Numbered from the stretch's first letter, positions 9,701 through 17,737 are shown. The stretch is DNA of 64,000 bases from Chitinophaga sp. MM2321 (GCF_964033635.1 NZ_OZ035533.1:3968001-4032000); one strand, 5' to 3'. Translations and numbers: made by a program. Notes: generated from the letters alone by a model not told the origin.

Positions 9701-10503
9701 TGTAGCTGCATGGCCGTATGCATATCTTCCGCCAGACCGCTGGCATGTCCTCCGATGGAATCCAGTGCACTTCTGCGGAAAGTACAATTCGCACCAATGG
9801 CGAGTACGGTGCCATAACTATTCATCGTGGCCATGATAGGGCCATAGAACTGAAAGGTTTGTTGTGCCGCGCCCTTGGCTACCAGGCTGTCACCCAGGTT
9901 GCTGTATGCCTGCACAATCTGTACAAAGCCTACTTCCGGATTATTGAAATGAGAAATGATCACATCCAGGAAATCCGGAGCGGGAACATGGTCAGGATCC
10001 ATTACTACACAAAGCTCACCAGTAGCATGCCGCAACGCATTATTGATGTTGCCGGCTTTCGCATTTTCCCTGGTATGACGTGTTACATGCCGTACGCCCA
10101 GTTGGCGGCACACCGCTACCAGGTAAGGATCGTTCGCCTCATCACAGAGATAGGTAGTATGCGGATACCTGATTGCCTGTATAGCTGTTAGTGTTTCCAC
10201 TATCATGGCGTATGGCTCACCAGGACAGAAAGTAGTAAAGATATCAACTGTAAAAGGATGTTGTAGTGCAGGTGTAGCAGGAATGGAAATGGAGAAGTAA
10301 TGATACCATTCATGCAATATCCGCAGGCAGTTGAAAGTAAGACTTCCCATTAATATCCAGTAAAAGGGCGCATAACCGATCTGTGCATCGTCAAACAGAC
10401 AATACAACAGATAGGCCATACTGCACGTGCCCAGCACGATCATCAGCCGTAAAGTAAAACGTTCCAACCGCGATGGCGGGGAAATGGGCGTTGATCCTAT
10501 CAT
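6709..10503 (-). CDS. GT2 membrane glycan synthase fused to GH26-like and degenerate GH2/GH5-like modules
   Basis: A 1264-residue multidomain protein. Residues 1-70 carry two membrane helices. Residues 85-310 are a cytoplasmic GT2 domain of the cellulose synthase/BcsA type with D169-P-D171, the acceptor Asp in GLAED (E259/D260) and QQLKW (296-300, variant of QxxRW). Residues about 325-550 hold six more helices. Residues about 560-860, expected to be periplasmic, resemble a GH26 catalytic domain with acid/base E688 (RFAHE) and nucleophile E793 (IAEMG). Residues about 895-1155 are a GH2/GH5-type TIM barrel in which the expected Asn-Glu is GNTTW (N1005-T1006) and the nucleophile position reads FITTW (1116-1120), so it is probably inactive. 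Residues 1165-1264 look like an Ig-type domain. There is no PilZ domain and no BcsB gene nearby. It overlaps the upstream lipoprotein gene by 4 nt (ATGA), implying translational coupling. Likely role: making and trimming an exported polysaccharide; the polymer is unknown. Confidence 0.85.
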   Translation of the reverse strand: MIGSTPISPPSRLERFTLRLMIVLGTCSMAYLLYCLFDDAQIGYAPFYWILMGSLTFNCLRILHEWYHYFSISIPATPALQHPFTVDIFTTFCPGEPYAMIVETLTAIQAIRYPHTTYLCDEANDPYLVAVCRQLGVRHVTRHTRENAKAGNINNALRHATGELCVVMDPDHVPAPDFLDVIISHFNNPEVGFVQIVQAYSNLGDSLVAKGAAQQTFQFYGPIMATMNSYGTVLAIGANCTFRRSALDSIGGHASGLAEDMHTAMQLHAKGWKSVYVPAVLTRGLVPATMSAYYAQQLKWARGTLELLVTAYPRLFRHFTWRQQLHYGTIPLHYLSGVVFFINFLIPVLSLLTGRIPFHVDMIDFALLGLPTITSIIVIRHFVQRWVMEETERGFHVVGGLLLIGTWWIYILGLIYTLIRKKVPYIPTPKDDSGPDNWTLNIPNIMVILVSLGAIIYGLSYDWNPYSLVMAGIAGINCLIMAFNIVASLRLRRLSMRFPWISTILVYPLLLKKQFWLFRHLHLYTVFRKLALPLLLIAVFMTWYTMGINPEPVTRLHEPVGRQRAFYNGIYSPDETDGLTSLEQVKDYQQQFNTHFNIISLYIPWGDAQQCYLPDSLMQAIYRNGSLPMITWEPWTSLFGSAAADKELRNGQKVFAHISAGFFDHYLLRFAGQIKSLNRPVYIRFAHEADNPAYPWSQAGNNTAEEFKAAWKYVYNFFSHHGVNNAIWVWNPWQPAAAADYFPGTAYVDWMGVTSLNYGPQNENGESFSFKALYTPFHRLPVFRSGLPVMIAEMGSLAMAGNQDLWLEDAFNVINKDFPEIHAFVFFNSSQDKNILRPLAGNTLDWKLQYPGKVFAAEEKYARISKKEDAVNYGDVMVANTPVQEATGRKQLALPDTIRGLNYHTGENWFRNLHALTRRKITQDFTGMKALGVNTIRRFGPGVYDRNILRVAAEQGMNIHYGFWIPQITDMNKDAEMLATLEKTIIQGVRELKQNPSIVAWNIGNTTWQQLGKQYFKPRLLYQQRDYLLWLKKLLTAIKAIDTTRPLTIDVDLTGNIANTLQVLQQELPQADAFGVIVGKDTTGLAQLEEVTIPHYISQIPVAAYAHLKDSRVSAFITTWQDLETRDYVTFDGLTDHWGRYKPSYYQLEYLWGKTSHQSDIPNIHILRPARMTYPNSLLTYHALVYSNDAWKLAGAANNDLKFEWYLIKTDNYGDDIFLKKLGTGTSITISIPENPDRYRLYLEAVKGDHVATAHAVLNIPLSD

Positions 10504-11813
10504 TTACTGACTACATAAAAAGGTGTATTGGTGGAGGCAAAATGCCCGTTGTTGTCGAAAACTGTTGCAAAAATCCTGTAAGGGCCTTCCTTTGCAGGGG
10601 AACGGAATGTTACTTTATGTTCTCCGCTGAAAAGGATTAGACTATCAAAAGACGCAGGTTTTTCTGTATTGGTTTCATACATTTTCTTTGCATGCCAGTC
10701 TTCTTCCAGAATTTCCCATTGAATACGTAAAGAATCACTGGTAACGTTTTGAAAAAGTATTTCAGCTGTCTGCACACTATTGGGATTGAACATGATATTA
10801 TCCCTGGCACCTTTACCTGCCAGCAGCATGTACTTTAGTGCCGGCGCCTCTATCGCCGGTCGTTTGCCGGTCCACAAATACTGCATTACGTTTACTGTTT
10901 CTGATGCAGCGCCTTCTTTCGTAAACATGCTAAACCAGGTATGTGTCACTTCCTGCTTATTGCCCCAATAGAAAACGCAGGAACCAAGGAAACGTGGGTT
11001 TTTAACCGGCATAAACTGCTCATACAGCTGCTGGTATTGTGCTGCTTTCTTCGTACTCGTATTCTCAATTGGAGCGCCCCATGCAGTAAATTCTGATTCC
11101 CAGGGTCCATTGATGCCCCATTCCGTGATCAGGAACGGACCGTCCCAGAACCATGAAAACTTTTTAAGATCGTTTTGCAGCTGTTGTAGTTCTCCGAAGA
11201 TATTTATAGAGATCAGATCCAGGTCCGGCACTTTCCATCGTATATTATAAATGCATCTTCTGTTGAGATTTATTAATGCAGTGGTCACGGGATGGTCGGG
11301 ATCTATGGTATGGATCATTTCCAGCAAATGGTTATACGCTTTGTAAAAGTCCCTGAAGCTGGGTTTGTACGGGAAATCCACTTCGTTTCCGAGGCACCAC
11401 ATTAATAACGCCGGATGAGATTTATACCGGTTCACAATATCCCTGAAAGCAGCATATTGCGCTGCTACCTTCGACGTATCCTGGTAGAAAAACAGGAAGT
11501 TGCTGACAGGCATGGGGAAACCTGCGATGACGGCAATATTATTTGCGTAAGCATCATCCAGGATCTTGCCGAGGTTTAAGGTATCCCAGGTACGGATAGT
11601 GTTGCCGCCCGCATCATGCAGTTTCCGCAGATCTTCAAAACCGGCTGCGCCTTTTATCATATATGGGCTACCATCACGGTAAAGTGTATACTGCGCGCCC
11701 TCCTTGCTGATAAAGACTTTCCGGTTATGGTTGGGTGTGGGTGAAGAAGTACACCCCGCAAGAATTACAAGCAAAGCAGCTATATGGATATGGAACCAGG
11801 ATTTCTTAATCAT
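10500..11813 (-). CDS. Lipoprotein with GH2/GH5-type TIM barrel and C-terminal Ig-like domain
   Basis: A 437-residue lipoprotein: hydrophobic leader with lipobox LAGC (Cys21), then a TIM barrel of the GH2 catalytic-core type. The acid/base pair is intact in LGNE (N143-E144) and the nucleophile is intact in LITEWG (E231). The C-terminal ~110 residues look like a beta-sandwich. The domain order and the barrel segments (MIKGAAGF..., AGGNTIRTW, HPALLMWCLGNE) parallel the last two domains of the downstream synthase, so the two are probably paralogous modules, with this one keeping the catalytic residues. It is the first gene of a two-gene operon, overlapping the synthase start by 4 nt. Inference: a periplasm-facing glycosidase or transglycosidase acting on the synthase product. 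Confidence 0.82.
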   Translation of the reverse strand: MIKKSWFHIHIAALLVILAGCTSSPTPNHNRKVFISKEGAQYTLYRDGSPYMIKGAAGFEDLRKLHDAGGNTIRTWDTLNLGKILDDAYANNIAVIAGFPMPVSNFLFFYQDTSKVAAQYAAFRDIVNRYKSHPALLMWCLGNEVDFPYKPSFRDFYKAYNHLLEMIHTIDPDHPVTTALINLNRRCIYNIRWKVPDLDLISINIFGELQQLQNDLKKFSWFWDGPFLITEWGINGPWESEFTAWGAPIENTSTKKAAQYQQLYEQFMPVKNPRFLGSCVFYWGNKQEVTHTWFSMFTKEGAASETVNVMQYLWTGKRPAIEAPALKYMLLAGKGARDNIMFNPNSVQTAEILFQNVTSDSLRIQWEILEEDWHAKKMYETNTEKPASFDSLILFSGEHKVTFRSPAKEGPYRIFATVFDNNGHFASTNTPFYVVSK

Positions 11814-11847
11814 TCATCAGAGATATAATAAAATCACTATCCTACAT

Positions 11848-11855
11848 CAAATATA
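11848..11855 (-). promoter_or_regulatory. Candidate -7 element for the lipoprotein/synthase operon
   Basis: On the minus strand TATATTTG matches the Bacteroidota -7 consensus TAnnTTTG exactly, 34 bp before the lipoprotein start. A TTTG lies 25 bp further upstream, longer than the usual 19-21 bp spacing, so only the -7 part is convincing. The 155-bp gap 11814-11968 between this operon and bioF is AT-rich and shows no other feature. Confidence 0.4.
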
Positions 11856-11968
11856 ATATATAAAGAGCATTGATAATTTTCAAATGAACGATTGATATAT
11901 TATTGTTGATAATTCAGTTAACATCTGCTTATAAGATCTGCCATAAAAAATTAATTATACGCTCCTGT

Positions 11969-13075
11969 TTATTGCAATAAAACTTTTATCAGCAAGTCTA
12001 TTTCTTCCGTGGTATTAAAACTATGTATGACGATCCTCAGCCGCTCCTGTCCTTTTGCTACTGTTGGGTGCAGGATGGCCCGCACGTCCAGTCCAGCCTG
12101 CTGCAGGGCCGCTGCAACAGCGCGGGTATGTTCATTACCGCGCGTCAGCACCACCTGGATAGGCGTTTCACTGGGCAACAATTCCAGCTTTTGCACACCG
12201 GTTCTGAAATGATAAATCAATGCGGCCAGCTGTGTACGCGCTTCCTGCATATAGGGGAACAGGCTATAACTGGCTTCTATGGCTGCAATAGCGGTAGGTG
12301 GCAATGCAGTGGTATAAATAAATGGCCGGGAAAAGTTGATGAGAAAATCACGCAGCACGCTATCGCCTAATATCACGGCACCATGACAGCCCACTGCTTT
12401 ACCAAAGGTATGAACACGGGCAAAACAGGCGTGTTCCAGTCCCAGGTGCTGGATCAGTCCTTCTCCCCTGTTGCCCACCACACCGGTGGCATGCGCTTCA
12501 TCTACAATCAGATGCGCACCATGTTGCCTGCAAATATCCGCTATGGCCGCCACCGGCGCCATATCTCCATCCATCGAATAAACAGATTCCACGGCAACGA
12601 AAATATTGCCGGTAGCATGTTGCAGCTTCTTCTCCAGATCCTGTACGTCGTTGTGGAAAAAAGAAAATGTCTGCGCCCGCGACAACCGCATTCCATCACG
12701 GATAGATGCATGGATCAGCTGATCATAGATCACGGTATCCCCTTTTTGCGGCACGCAGGAAAATAAACCCACATTGGCATCATAGCCGGAATTATAGATC
12801 AATGCAGCAGCGGCATGATGAAACGCCGCCAGATCACTTTCTACCGAATTTATCCATTCATAATTACCTGCCAGCAACCGCGACCCTGTGCTGCCATGCA
12901 TCACGGGCCTTTCCTGTAACAGTGTATGTACTGCTTCCTGCAAAGCTGTGCTGCGGGCCAGTCCCAGGTAGTCATTGGAACAGAAATCAATTTGCTGCCC
13001 CGGTAGCCGCAACTCCCGGAAAGCGTGCTGCTCCCGGCGTTGCAACAGGTGTTGTGCTAGAAAATGTACTGACAT
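11969..13075 (-). CDS. bioF: 8-amino-7-oxononanoate synthase (biotin synthesis)
   Basis: PLP-dependent alpha-oxoamine synthase that condenses pimeloyl-thioester with alanine to give KAPA in the biotin pathway. The 368-residue protein has the family landmarks: FCSNDYLGLA (31-40), HGSTGSRLLAG (60-70), VDEAHATGVVG (191-201, with D192 and H195 contacting PLP) and the PLP lysine K226 in HTFGKAVGCHG. A 2-amino-3-ketobutyrate CoA ligase is the main alternative, since the folds are the same; the short length and the CSNDYLGLA opening favour BioF. No other biotin gene is in the window. It is divergent from miaE across 77 bp. Confidence 0.82.
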   Translation of the reverse strand: MSVHFLAQHLLQRREQHAFRELRLPGQQIDFCSNDYLGLARSTALQEAVHTLLQERPVMHGSTGSRLLAGNYEWINSVESDLAAFHHAAAALIYNSGYDANVGLFSCVPQKGDTVIYDQLIHASIRDGMRLSRAQTFSFFHNDVQDLEKKLQHATGNIFVAVESVYSMDGDMAPVAAIADICRQHGAHLIVDEAHATGVVGNRGEGLIQHLGLEHACFARVHTFGKAVGCHGAVILGDSVLRDFLINFSRPFIYTTALPPTAIAAIEASYSLFPYMQEARTQLAALIYHFRTGVQKLELLPSETPIQVVLTRGNEHTRAVAAALQQAGLDVRAILHPTVAKGQERLRIVIHSFNTTEEIDLLIKVLLQ

Positions 13076-13093
13076 AAGCTGTATACCTTAGCT

Positions 13094-13126
13094 TTTGGCA
13101 AATTAAATCATTCCCCCTTATCTTCG
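13094..13126 (+). promoter_or_regulatory. Predicted Bacteroidota promoter for miaE
   Basis: TTTG (13094-13097), a 21-bp spacer and TATCTTCG (13119-13126, one mismatch to TAnnTTTG) fit the Bacteroidota primary sigma -33/-7 arrangement. Transcription would begin near 13133, giving a leader of about 20 nt before the miaE ATG. Confidence 0.5.
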
Positions 13127-13152
13127 CAAAAAAAGCTAAGCGCCCACTGCAC

Positions 13153-13749
13153 ATGAGCAAAGTATCTATACTCGGATTAAAGTTGCCCACAGATCCCCGC
13201 TGGGTTAATCTCGCAGAGATCTCTCTACAGGAGATCCTCACCGACCACGCCTATTGCGAACAAAAGGCTGCTTCCTCCGCTATCTCCCTGATCCAGCGCA
13301 ACCCTGAAAGGGAAAGACTGGTGGAGGAACTGGCGCCTATTGTAACGGAAGAATGGGGGCATTTCCGCCAGGTACTGGCTGAAATGAAAAAGCGCGGACT
13401 GGCATTAGGCCGGCAGCGTAAAGATGACTACGTGAATGCATTAATGGAGAACCGTGTAAAAGGTGGTCATGCAGACAATGCCTTCCTCGACGCCCTCCTC
13501 ATTTTTGCATTGATCGAAGCGCGCAGCTGCGAGCGTTTCCGCTTGTTAAGCGAAGGACTGGAAGATGAATACATGCGCGAATTCTATCGCCGCTTCATGA
13601 TTTCAGAAGCAGGACATTACCGCCTGTTCATCGATCTTGCCAATGAATATTTCCCCGAAGAAAAAGTAAAAACACGCTGGCAGGAATGGCTCAAAATGGA
13701 AGCCAAAATCCTACAAAATATAGAAGTCAGAGGAGACAGAATGCACTAA
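13153..13749 (+). CDS. miaE: tRNA-(ms2io6A37)-hydroxylase
   Basis: Non-haem di-iron monooxygenase that hydroxylates the isopentenyl group of ms2i6A37 in tRNAs reading UNN codons. The 198-residue protein is a ferritin-like four-helix bundle with carboxylate and histidine ligands in the expected rhythm: E36 (AYCEQKA), E67 and H70 (EEWGHFR), E122 (EARSCERF), and E152 with H155 (SEAGHYRLF). Length and motif spacing match the MiaE family. It is a single gene with its own predicted promoter, divergent from bioF, and its stop is followed at once by a giant hairpin element. Confidence 0.92.
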   Translation: MSKVSILGLKLPTDPRWVNLAEISLQEILTDHAYCEQKAASSAISLIQRNPERERLVEELAPIVTEEWGHFRQVLAEMKKRGLALGRQRKDDYVNALMENRVKGGHADNAFLDALLIFALIEARSCERFRLLSEGLEDEYMREFYRRFMISEAGHYRLFIDLANEYFPEEKVKTRWQEWLKMEAKILQNIEVRGDRMH

Positions 13750-13752
13750 ATA

Positions 13753-13850
13753 TTTTTTGATTTACGAATTTATGAATTTTGAGATTTTATTTTCTGGAAG
13801 ATATACGCGAAAATAAAATCTCAAAATTCATAAATTCGTAAATCAGAAAA
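13753..13850. repeat. Giant hairpin element A (convergent miaE / patatin junction)
   Basis: Arms 13753-13794 and 13809-13850 are 42 bp long, complementary except for one T opposite G, around a 14-nt loop; the inner 36 bp (13759-13794 with 13809-13844) are perfect. The element fills the whole gap: it starts 3 bp after the miaE stop and ends next to the stop of the convergent patatin gene. The outer part carries the GATTTACGAATTT module also found at 22675 and 33746. A bidirectional terminator or mRNA 3'-end stabiliser is the simplest reading. Confidence 0.85.
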
Positions 13851-16127
13851 TCAGAAATTGAATCCCATGTTTACATAGAACTTCAATTTCCCTGACTGGT
13901 CGCTGTACATCATGGTAGCTTCTATAGGTCCGAGGCGGCTGCTGTAGCCGGCTCCCAGGCCATAACCACTGAGGTATTTAAATCGTCCCGCGTTGAATAC
14001 ATCAGCATCATAAACGGCAGCGCCTATACGCGGAATCGCAAATATATTTCTGATCACTTCATACTGCCAGGCCACCTGCAATGCACCCACACTGGATGAA
14101 ATCACCTCTCCTTCGTATAGCCCGACAAAGGGGATCTGGTTCCGGGTTACATTGGTCATCCCCCCTACAACAAATGCATTCACAGCAGATTCATTGTAGC
14201 CGAGGTTCAAACCCAGTCCACCATCCAGTTCCAGCGCCGATCGATGGCTTTGACCCAAAGGAATGTAGTATTTCGTCATCAGCATAATACGCTGATAATC
14301 GTTAAACTTTACACCGGCACTATCCAGGTCCAGCGGTTGCCCGTTCGTATTTACCTTGATACCCGGATGTTGATTGTAGATATAACCGCCTTCCAGGTTC
14401 AGCAACAGCCCGCTGGTAGGATACATTTTACGGTTGAGCGAATTTATTCCGTAATAAACATAGCTATTCAGCTGATTGGTACTGCCGCTCACCTCCATGA
14501 AGGGAGAGAACTGCGGTTTATATTTGATGTACTCCCAGCGGGTGCCGGCACCCATCGACATATTACGGCCAGGGCTATACTGAAAGTTCACGTTTACATT
14601 GGCATATTTATTACGATACTGCTGCATCTTGCCAAAATCTTCATCATAAAAAGTAAGCCCGCTATTTTCATAATAGGTGCTTAGTCCGAAGCCGAAATCG
14701 CGGCTACGCCCCATATACTTAAAGTATTGTGCTTCCAGGCGTGGGTTCTCGCTAATGGCGGCCGTTACAAATGAACGGGAGTTAGGCACAATAAAATTAC
14801 GTTGCGTCAGGTTGAGGATAGCACTGGCGCCGGTGAAGGTGTTATAGTTCAACGCAAATTTTACATAGGTGAGCGGGTTTTCCACGGCTGTAATATCCAT
14901 CCTGCTTTTACCATATCCTTCAGGAACAAGGTTGTAAGTAATCAGGTTGAAAAAGCGGGTACCGTATACCTTCAGGATAGCATTGCGCAATTGTTCTCTT
15001 GAATAACAACCGCCTGGCTTCAGATGCAGGCGTTGCAGAAAAAACTTCCTGTCAGCATGTACCAGCCCCGAAACGTTGATACCGCTGAGTTCTACGTCTG
15101 CGGCAAAAGGCAACCTGTTGGCAACAAATGGTGTGGTAGGATAAAGGGCATTCAGGGAATCCGCCAGGTGTTTGAAGACAGGGTAAAACTCCCGCCCTCT
15201 CCGGCGGCCGGCTTCGATGATAGAATCCACGCTGCCAAAGGCGGCCGCTGAATAATTCCGCAGGTATTTATTAACCGAAATATAAATATCGCATTGTTTA
15301 CGCGCTTCTTTAAAATCTTCCGCGTCCTTATAAAATCCCAGCTGGTAAAGGATATCAATGGGTGTTATCAACTGGTCCGCTTTCCGTAATCCACCGCTCA
15401 CATTGGAGCCGATCACAATGTCGGCCCCCATTTCCTTGGCGGTGATGACCGGAAAATTGCGTACCACACCACCATCTACCAGTTTACGGTCGCCAATTTT
15501 CACGGCGGTAAAAACGGATGGTATGGCCATACTGGCACGCATACTCGTTACGATCTCGCCGCTGTCGAGCGTTACTATTTCGCCGGTGGCCACGTCTGTA
15601 GCGATGCATTTAAAGGGGATGTTGAATTTGGTGAAGTCCTTCTGATCTCTTACCGGCCATCCTAATCTCGCCAGTTCCAGCCAGAGGGCTTCGCCGGAAA
15701 TCACGCCGGAAGCCAGTTTCGGCTTGCCATATTCAAATGGGATTTCAATAATGTATTTGTTGTACTCGTTTTTTTCTTCATAAGATATATCTGTGAGCAC
15801 CGGCTGATTACTGAAAAGGCTATTCCAGTCGAGCCTGTGGGCGATGGCTTCAATGGAATCACCGGCATATCCCATTGCGTACAAGGCCCCTACAATACTT
15901 CCCATACTCGTACCCGTTATGTAGTCTATCTTGAGCCCGGCACTGTCTATCGCCTCCAGGATACCGATATGCGCTAACCCGCGGGCCCCGCCACCACTGA
16001 GTGTCAGCCCGATCTTAGGCCGCCCCTGACCGGATTGCTGCGCTGCCGCCTGCTGATGCAAAAGGAGGATGCTTAATAATATTAAGCACGTAACCCTGCC
16101 GATATAAAGTAACTGTCCTGGATTCAT
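13851..16127 (-). CDS. Patatin-like phospholipase fused to an Omp85-type barrel
   Basis: A 758-residue protein with a signal peptide (1-30, ending AAAQ), a patatin domain (about 37-240) and a long C-terminal region with a POTRA-like stretch (ADVELSGINVSGL... near 345-420) followed by a beta-barrel ending in aromatic phenylalanine (KFYVNMGFNF). The catalytic Ser-Asp dyad is visible: S74 in GTSMG and D218 in VDGG, with the oxyanion motif SGGGARG (44-50). The arrangement resembles FplA/PlpD-type proteins, in which a lipase is tied to its own outer-membrane barrel. Whether the patatin domain is surface-exposed or periplasmic cannot be told from sequence. It is monocistronic and divergent from the MFS gene. 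Confidence 0.88.
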   Translation of the reverse strand: MNPGQLLYIGRVTCLILLSILLLHQQAAAQQSGQGRPKIGLTLSGGGARGLAHIGILEAIDSAGLKIDYITGTSMGSIVGALYAMGYAGDSIEAIAHRLDWNSLFSNQPVLTDISYEEKNEYNKYIIEIPFEYGKPKLASGVISGEALWLELARLGWPVRDQKDFTKFNIPFKCIATDVATGEIVTLDSGEIVTSMRASMAIPSVFTAVKIGDRKLVDGGVVRNFPVITAKEMGADIVIGSNVSGGLRKADQLITPIDILYQLGFYKDAEDFKEARKQCDIYISVNKYLRNYSAAAFGSVDSIIEAGRRRGREFYPVFKHLADSLNALYPTTPFVANRLPFAADVELSGINVSGLVHADRKFFLQRLHLKPGGCYSREQLRNAILKVYGTRFFNLITYNLVPEGYGKSRMDITAVENPLTYVKFALNYNTFTGASAILNLTQRNFIVPNSRSFVTAAISENPRLEAQYFKYMGRSRDFGFGLSTYYENSGLTFYDEDFGKMQQYRNKYANVNVNFQYSPGRNMSMGAGTRWEYIKYKPQFSPFMEVSGSTNQLNSYVYYGINSLNRKMYPTSGLLLNLEGGYIYNQHPGIKVNTNGQPLDLDSAGVKFNDYQRIMLMTKYYIPLGQSHRSALELDGGLGLNLGYNESAVNAFVVGGMTNVTRNQIPFVGLYEGEVISSSVGALQVAWQYEVIRNIFAIPRIGAAVYDADVFNAGRFKYLSGYGLGAGYSSRLGPIEATMMYSDQSGKLKFYVNMGFNF

Positions 16128-16166
16128 GGTATAAAATTACCCCGTTATTAAAGATAAGGCTTTTAA

Positions 16167-16194
16167 ATATTTACAGATTTTGAGATTTTGAAAG
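16167..16194. repeat. Single unpaired arm of the hairpin module family
   Basis: The stretch ATTTACAGATTTTGAGAT and the bases after it resemble the GATTTACGAATTTTGAGATTTT module of elements A and C, but no complementary arm lies nearby. It is in the promoter gap between the divergent patatin and MFS genes. This could be a decayed or half-copied element. Confidence 0.4.
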
Positions 16195-16203
16195 AAGAGG
16201 AAG

Positions 16204-16234
16204 TTGCACTCATAATATTTATTCTGTATCTTTT
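16204..16234 (+). promoter_or_regulatory. Candidate promoter for the MFS transporter
   Basis: TTG (16204-16206), a 20-bp spacer and TATCTTTT (16227-16234, one mismatch to TAnnTTTG), 23 bp before the ATG at 16258. Weaker than the galM and miaE promoters because of the -7 mismatch. Confidence 0.4.
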
Positions 16235-16257
16235 TCGCATTAACTATAAAACCACGT

Positions 16258-17718
16258 ATGCAAAACTCAAGCGCCACAAAAAATATCTGGCAAGTGATCA
16301 TGGCCTCGTCGGCCGGTACCCTCATAGAATGGTATGACTTCTATATCTTCGGCAGCTTGTCTGTTATCATTGCTGAAAAATTCTTTCCACCCAGCAATCC
16401 ACAGCTGGCATATATCGCTACCCTGGCCACTTTCGCGGTAGGATTCATTGTACGCCCCTTCGGCGCTATTGTATTCGGAAGACTGGGAGATATGGTTGGA
16501 CGAAAGTACACTTTCCTCCTCACCCTGTTGATCATGGGTGGCTCTACTTTCGCCATAGGCCTCATTCCAAGCTATCATACCATTGGCATTGTGGCGCCTA
16601 TACTGGTGTTGATTCTGCGTTTATTACAAGGGCTGGCACTCGGTGGCGAATATGGCGGCGCTGCTACCTATGTGGCCGAACATTCGCCGGATAACCGCCG
16701 TGGCTACTACACCAGCTTTATTCAAACCACTGCCACACTGGGGCTGTTTGTATCGCTGGGCGTAATCCTCATTACCCGGTCTGTTATGACACCTGATAAC
16801 TTCAGCAACTACGGCTGGCGTATACCTTTCCTCTTATCTGTGGTCCTGGTGATCATGTCATATTACATACGGATACGGCTGCACGAATCTCCTCTTTTCC
16901 TGCAAATGAAAAAGGAAGGAAAAACCTCCACCAACCCTATCAAGGAAAGTTTCGGTAATAAAGAAAACCTGAAGCTGGTGATGATAGCTCTCTTCGGAGC
17001 TGCCATGGGACAAGGCGTAGTATGGTATACCGGTCAGTTCTATGCGCTCTCGTTCCTGCAAAAGACCATGAACATAGAATTTGTGCAATCCAATATCATC
17101 ATCGCTATTGCCTTGCTGCTGGGCACGCCGCTGTTTATTTATTTCGGATCGCTGTCTGACCGCATCGGCCGTAAAAAGATCATGATGGCCGGTATGCTCT
17201 TCGCTGCGCTCGCCTACTATCCTATTTACAAGGCCATGGATAATATCGGTGATATCAAACAGAAGACGGAAGTCACCGACCAGTACCGGATAGAAACCGA
17301 CCAGTCTAAAAATGATGCGGGCGAAACCATTACACATACTACCCGTGTACATGCTTATACAGATGGCAGTATCCTCAAAGAAACCGGCGACAAAAAGGAA
17401 CTAACGGTGAGCCGCACACGTATGGCATACCTTGTCATCCTTGTGTTTATACAGGTGTTGTTTGTAACCATGGTATATGCACCTATCGCCGCTTTCCTGG
17501 TAGAGCTGTTTCCCACACGGATACGCTATACTTCCATGTCGCTGCCATATCATATCGGCAACGGCGTATTCGGTGGCTTACTACCGGCCATATCCACCAT
17601 CATGGTTACCAGCACCGGCAACCACCTGGCGGGATTGGTATATCCCATTGCGGTGGCATTGATCTGTTTTGTAGTCGGGATGATATATATCAAAGAGAAA
17701 AAGGAAGTAGCTATGTAG
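16258..17718 (+). CDS. MFS transporter, metabolite:H+ symporter (ProP/KgtP-like)
   Basis: A 486-residue, 12-helix major facilitator of the MHS subfamily, judged by the opening SSAGTLIEWYDFYIFGSL (17-34), the motif-A loop FGRLGDMVGRK (73-83) and its second-half copy GSLSDRIGRKK (297-307), and RLLQGLALGGEYGGA (121-135). Members carry organic acids, proline or betaine with protons; the substrate cannot be read here. Unusual is a hydrophilic loop of about 60 residues (327-388, rich in D, K, T, E) between the eighth and ninth helices, where the family normally has a short turn. It is monocistronic and followed by a strong hairpin terminator. Confidence 0.88.
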   Translation: MQNSSATKNIWQVIMASSAGTLIEWYDFYIFGSLSVIIAEKFFPPSNPQLAYIATLATFAVGFIVRPFGAIVFGRLGDMVGRKYTFLLTLLIMGGSTFAIGLIPSYHTIGIVAPILVLILRLLQGLALGGEYGGAATYVAEHSPDNRRGYYTSFIQTTATLGLFVSLGVILITRSVMTPDNFSNYGWRIPFLLSVVLVIMSYYIRIRLHESPLFLQMKKEGKTSTNPIKESFGNKENLKLVMIALFGAAMGQGVVWYTGQFYALSFLQKTMNIEFVQSNIIIAIALLLGTPLFIYFGSLSDRIGRKKIMMAGMLFAALAYYPIYKAMDNIGDIKQKTEVTDQYRIETDQSKNDAGETITHTTRVHAYTDGSILKETGDKKELTVSRTRMAYLVILVFIQVLFVTMVYAPIAAFLVELFPTRIRYTSMSLPYHIGNGVFGGLLPAISTIMVTSTGNHLAGLVYPIAVALICFVVGMIYIKEKKEVAM

Positions 17719-17737
17719 CTATAGCGAAACCCGGAAA

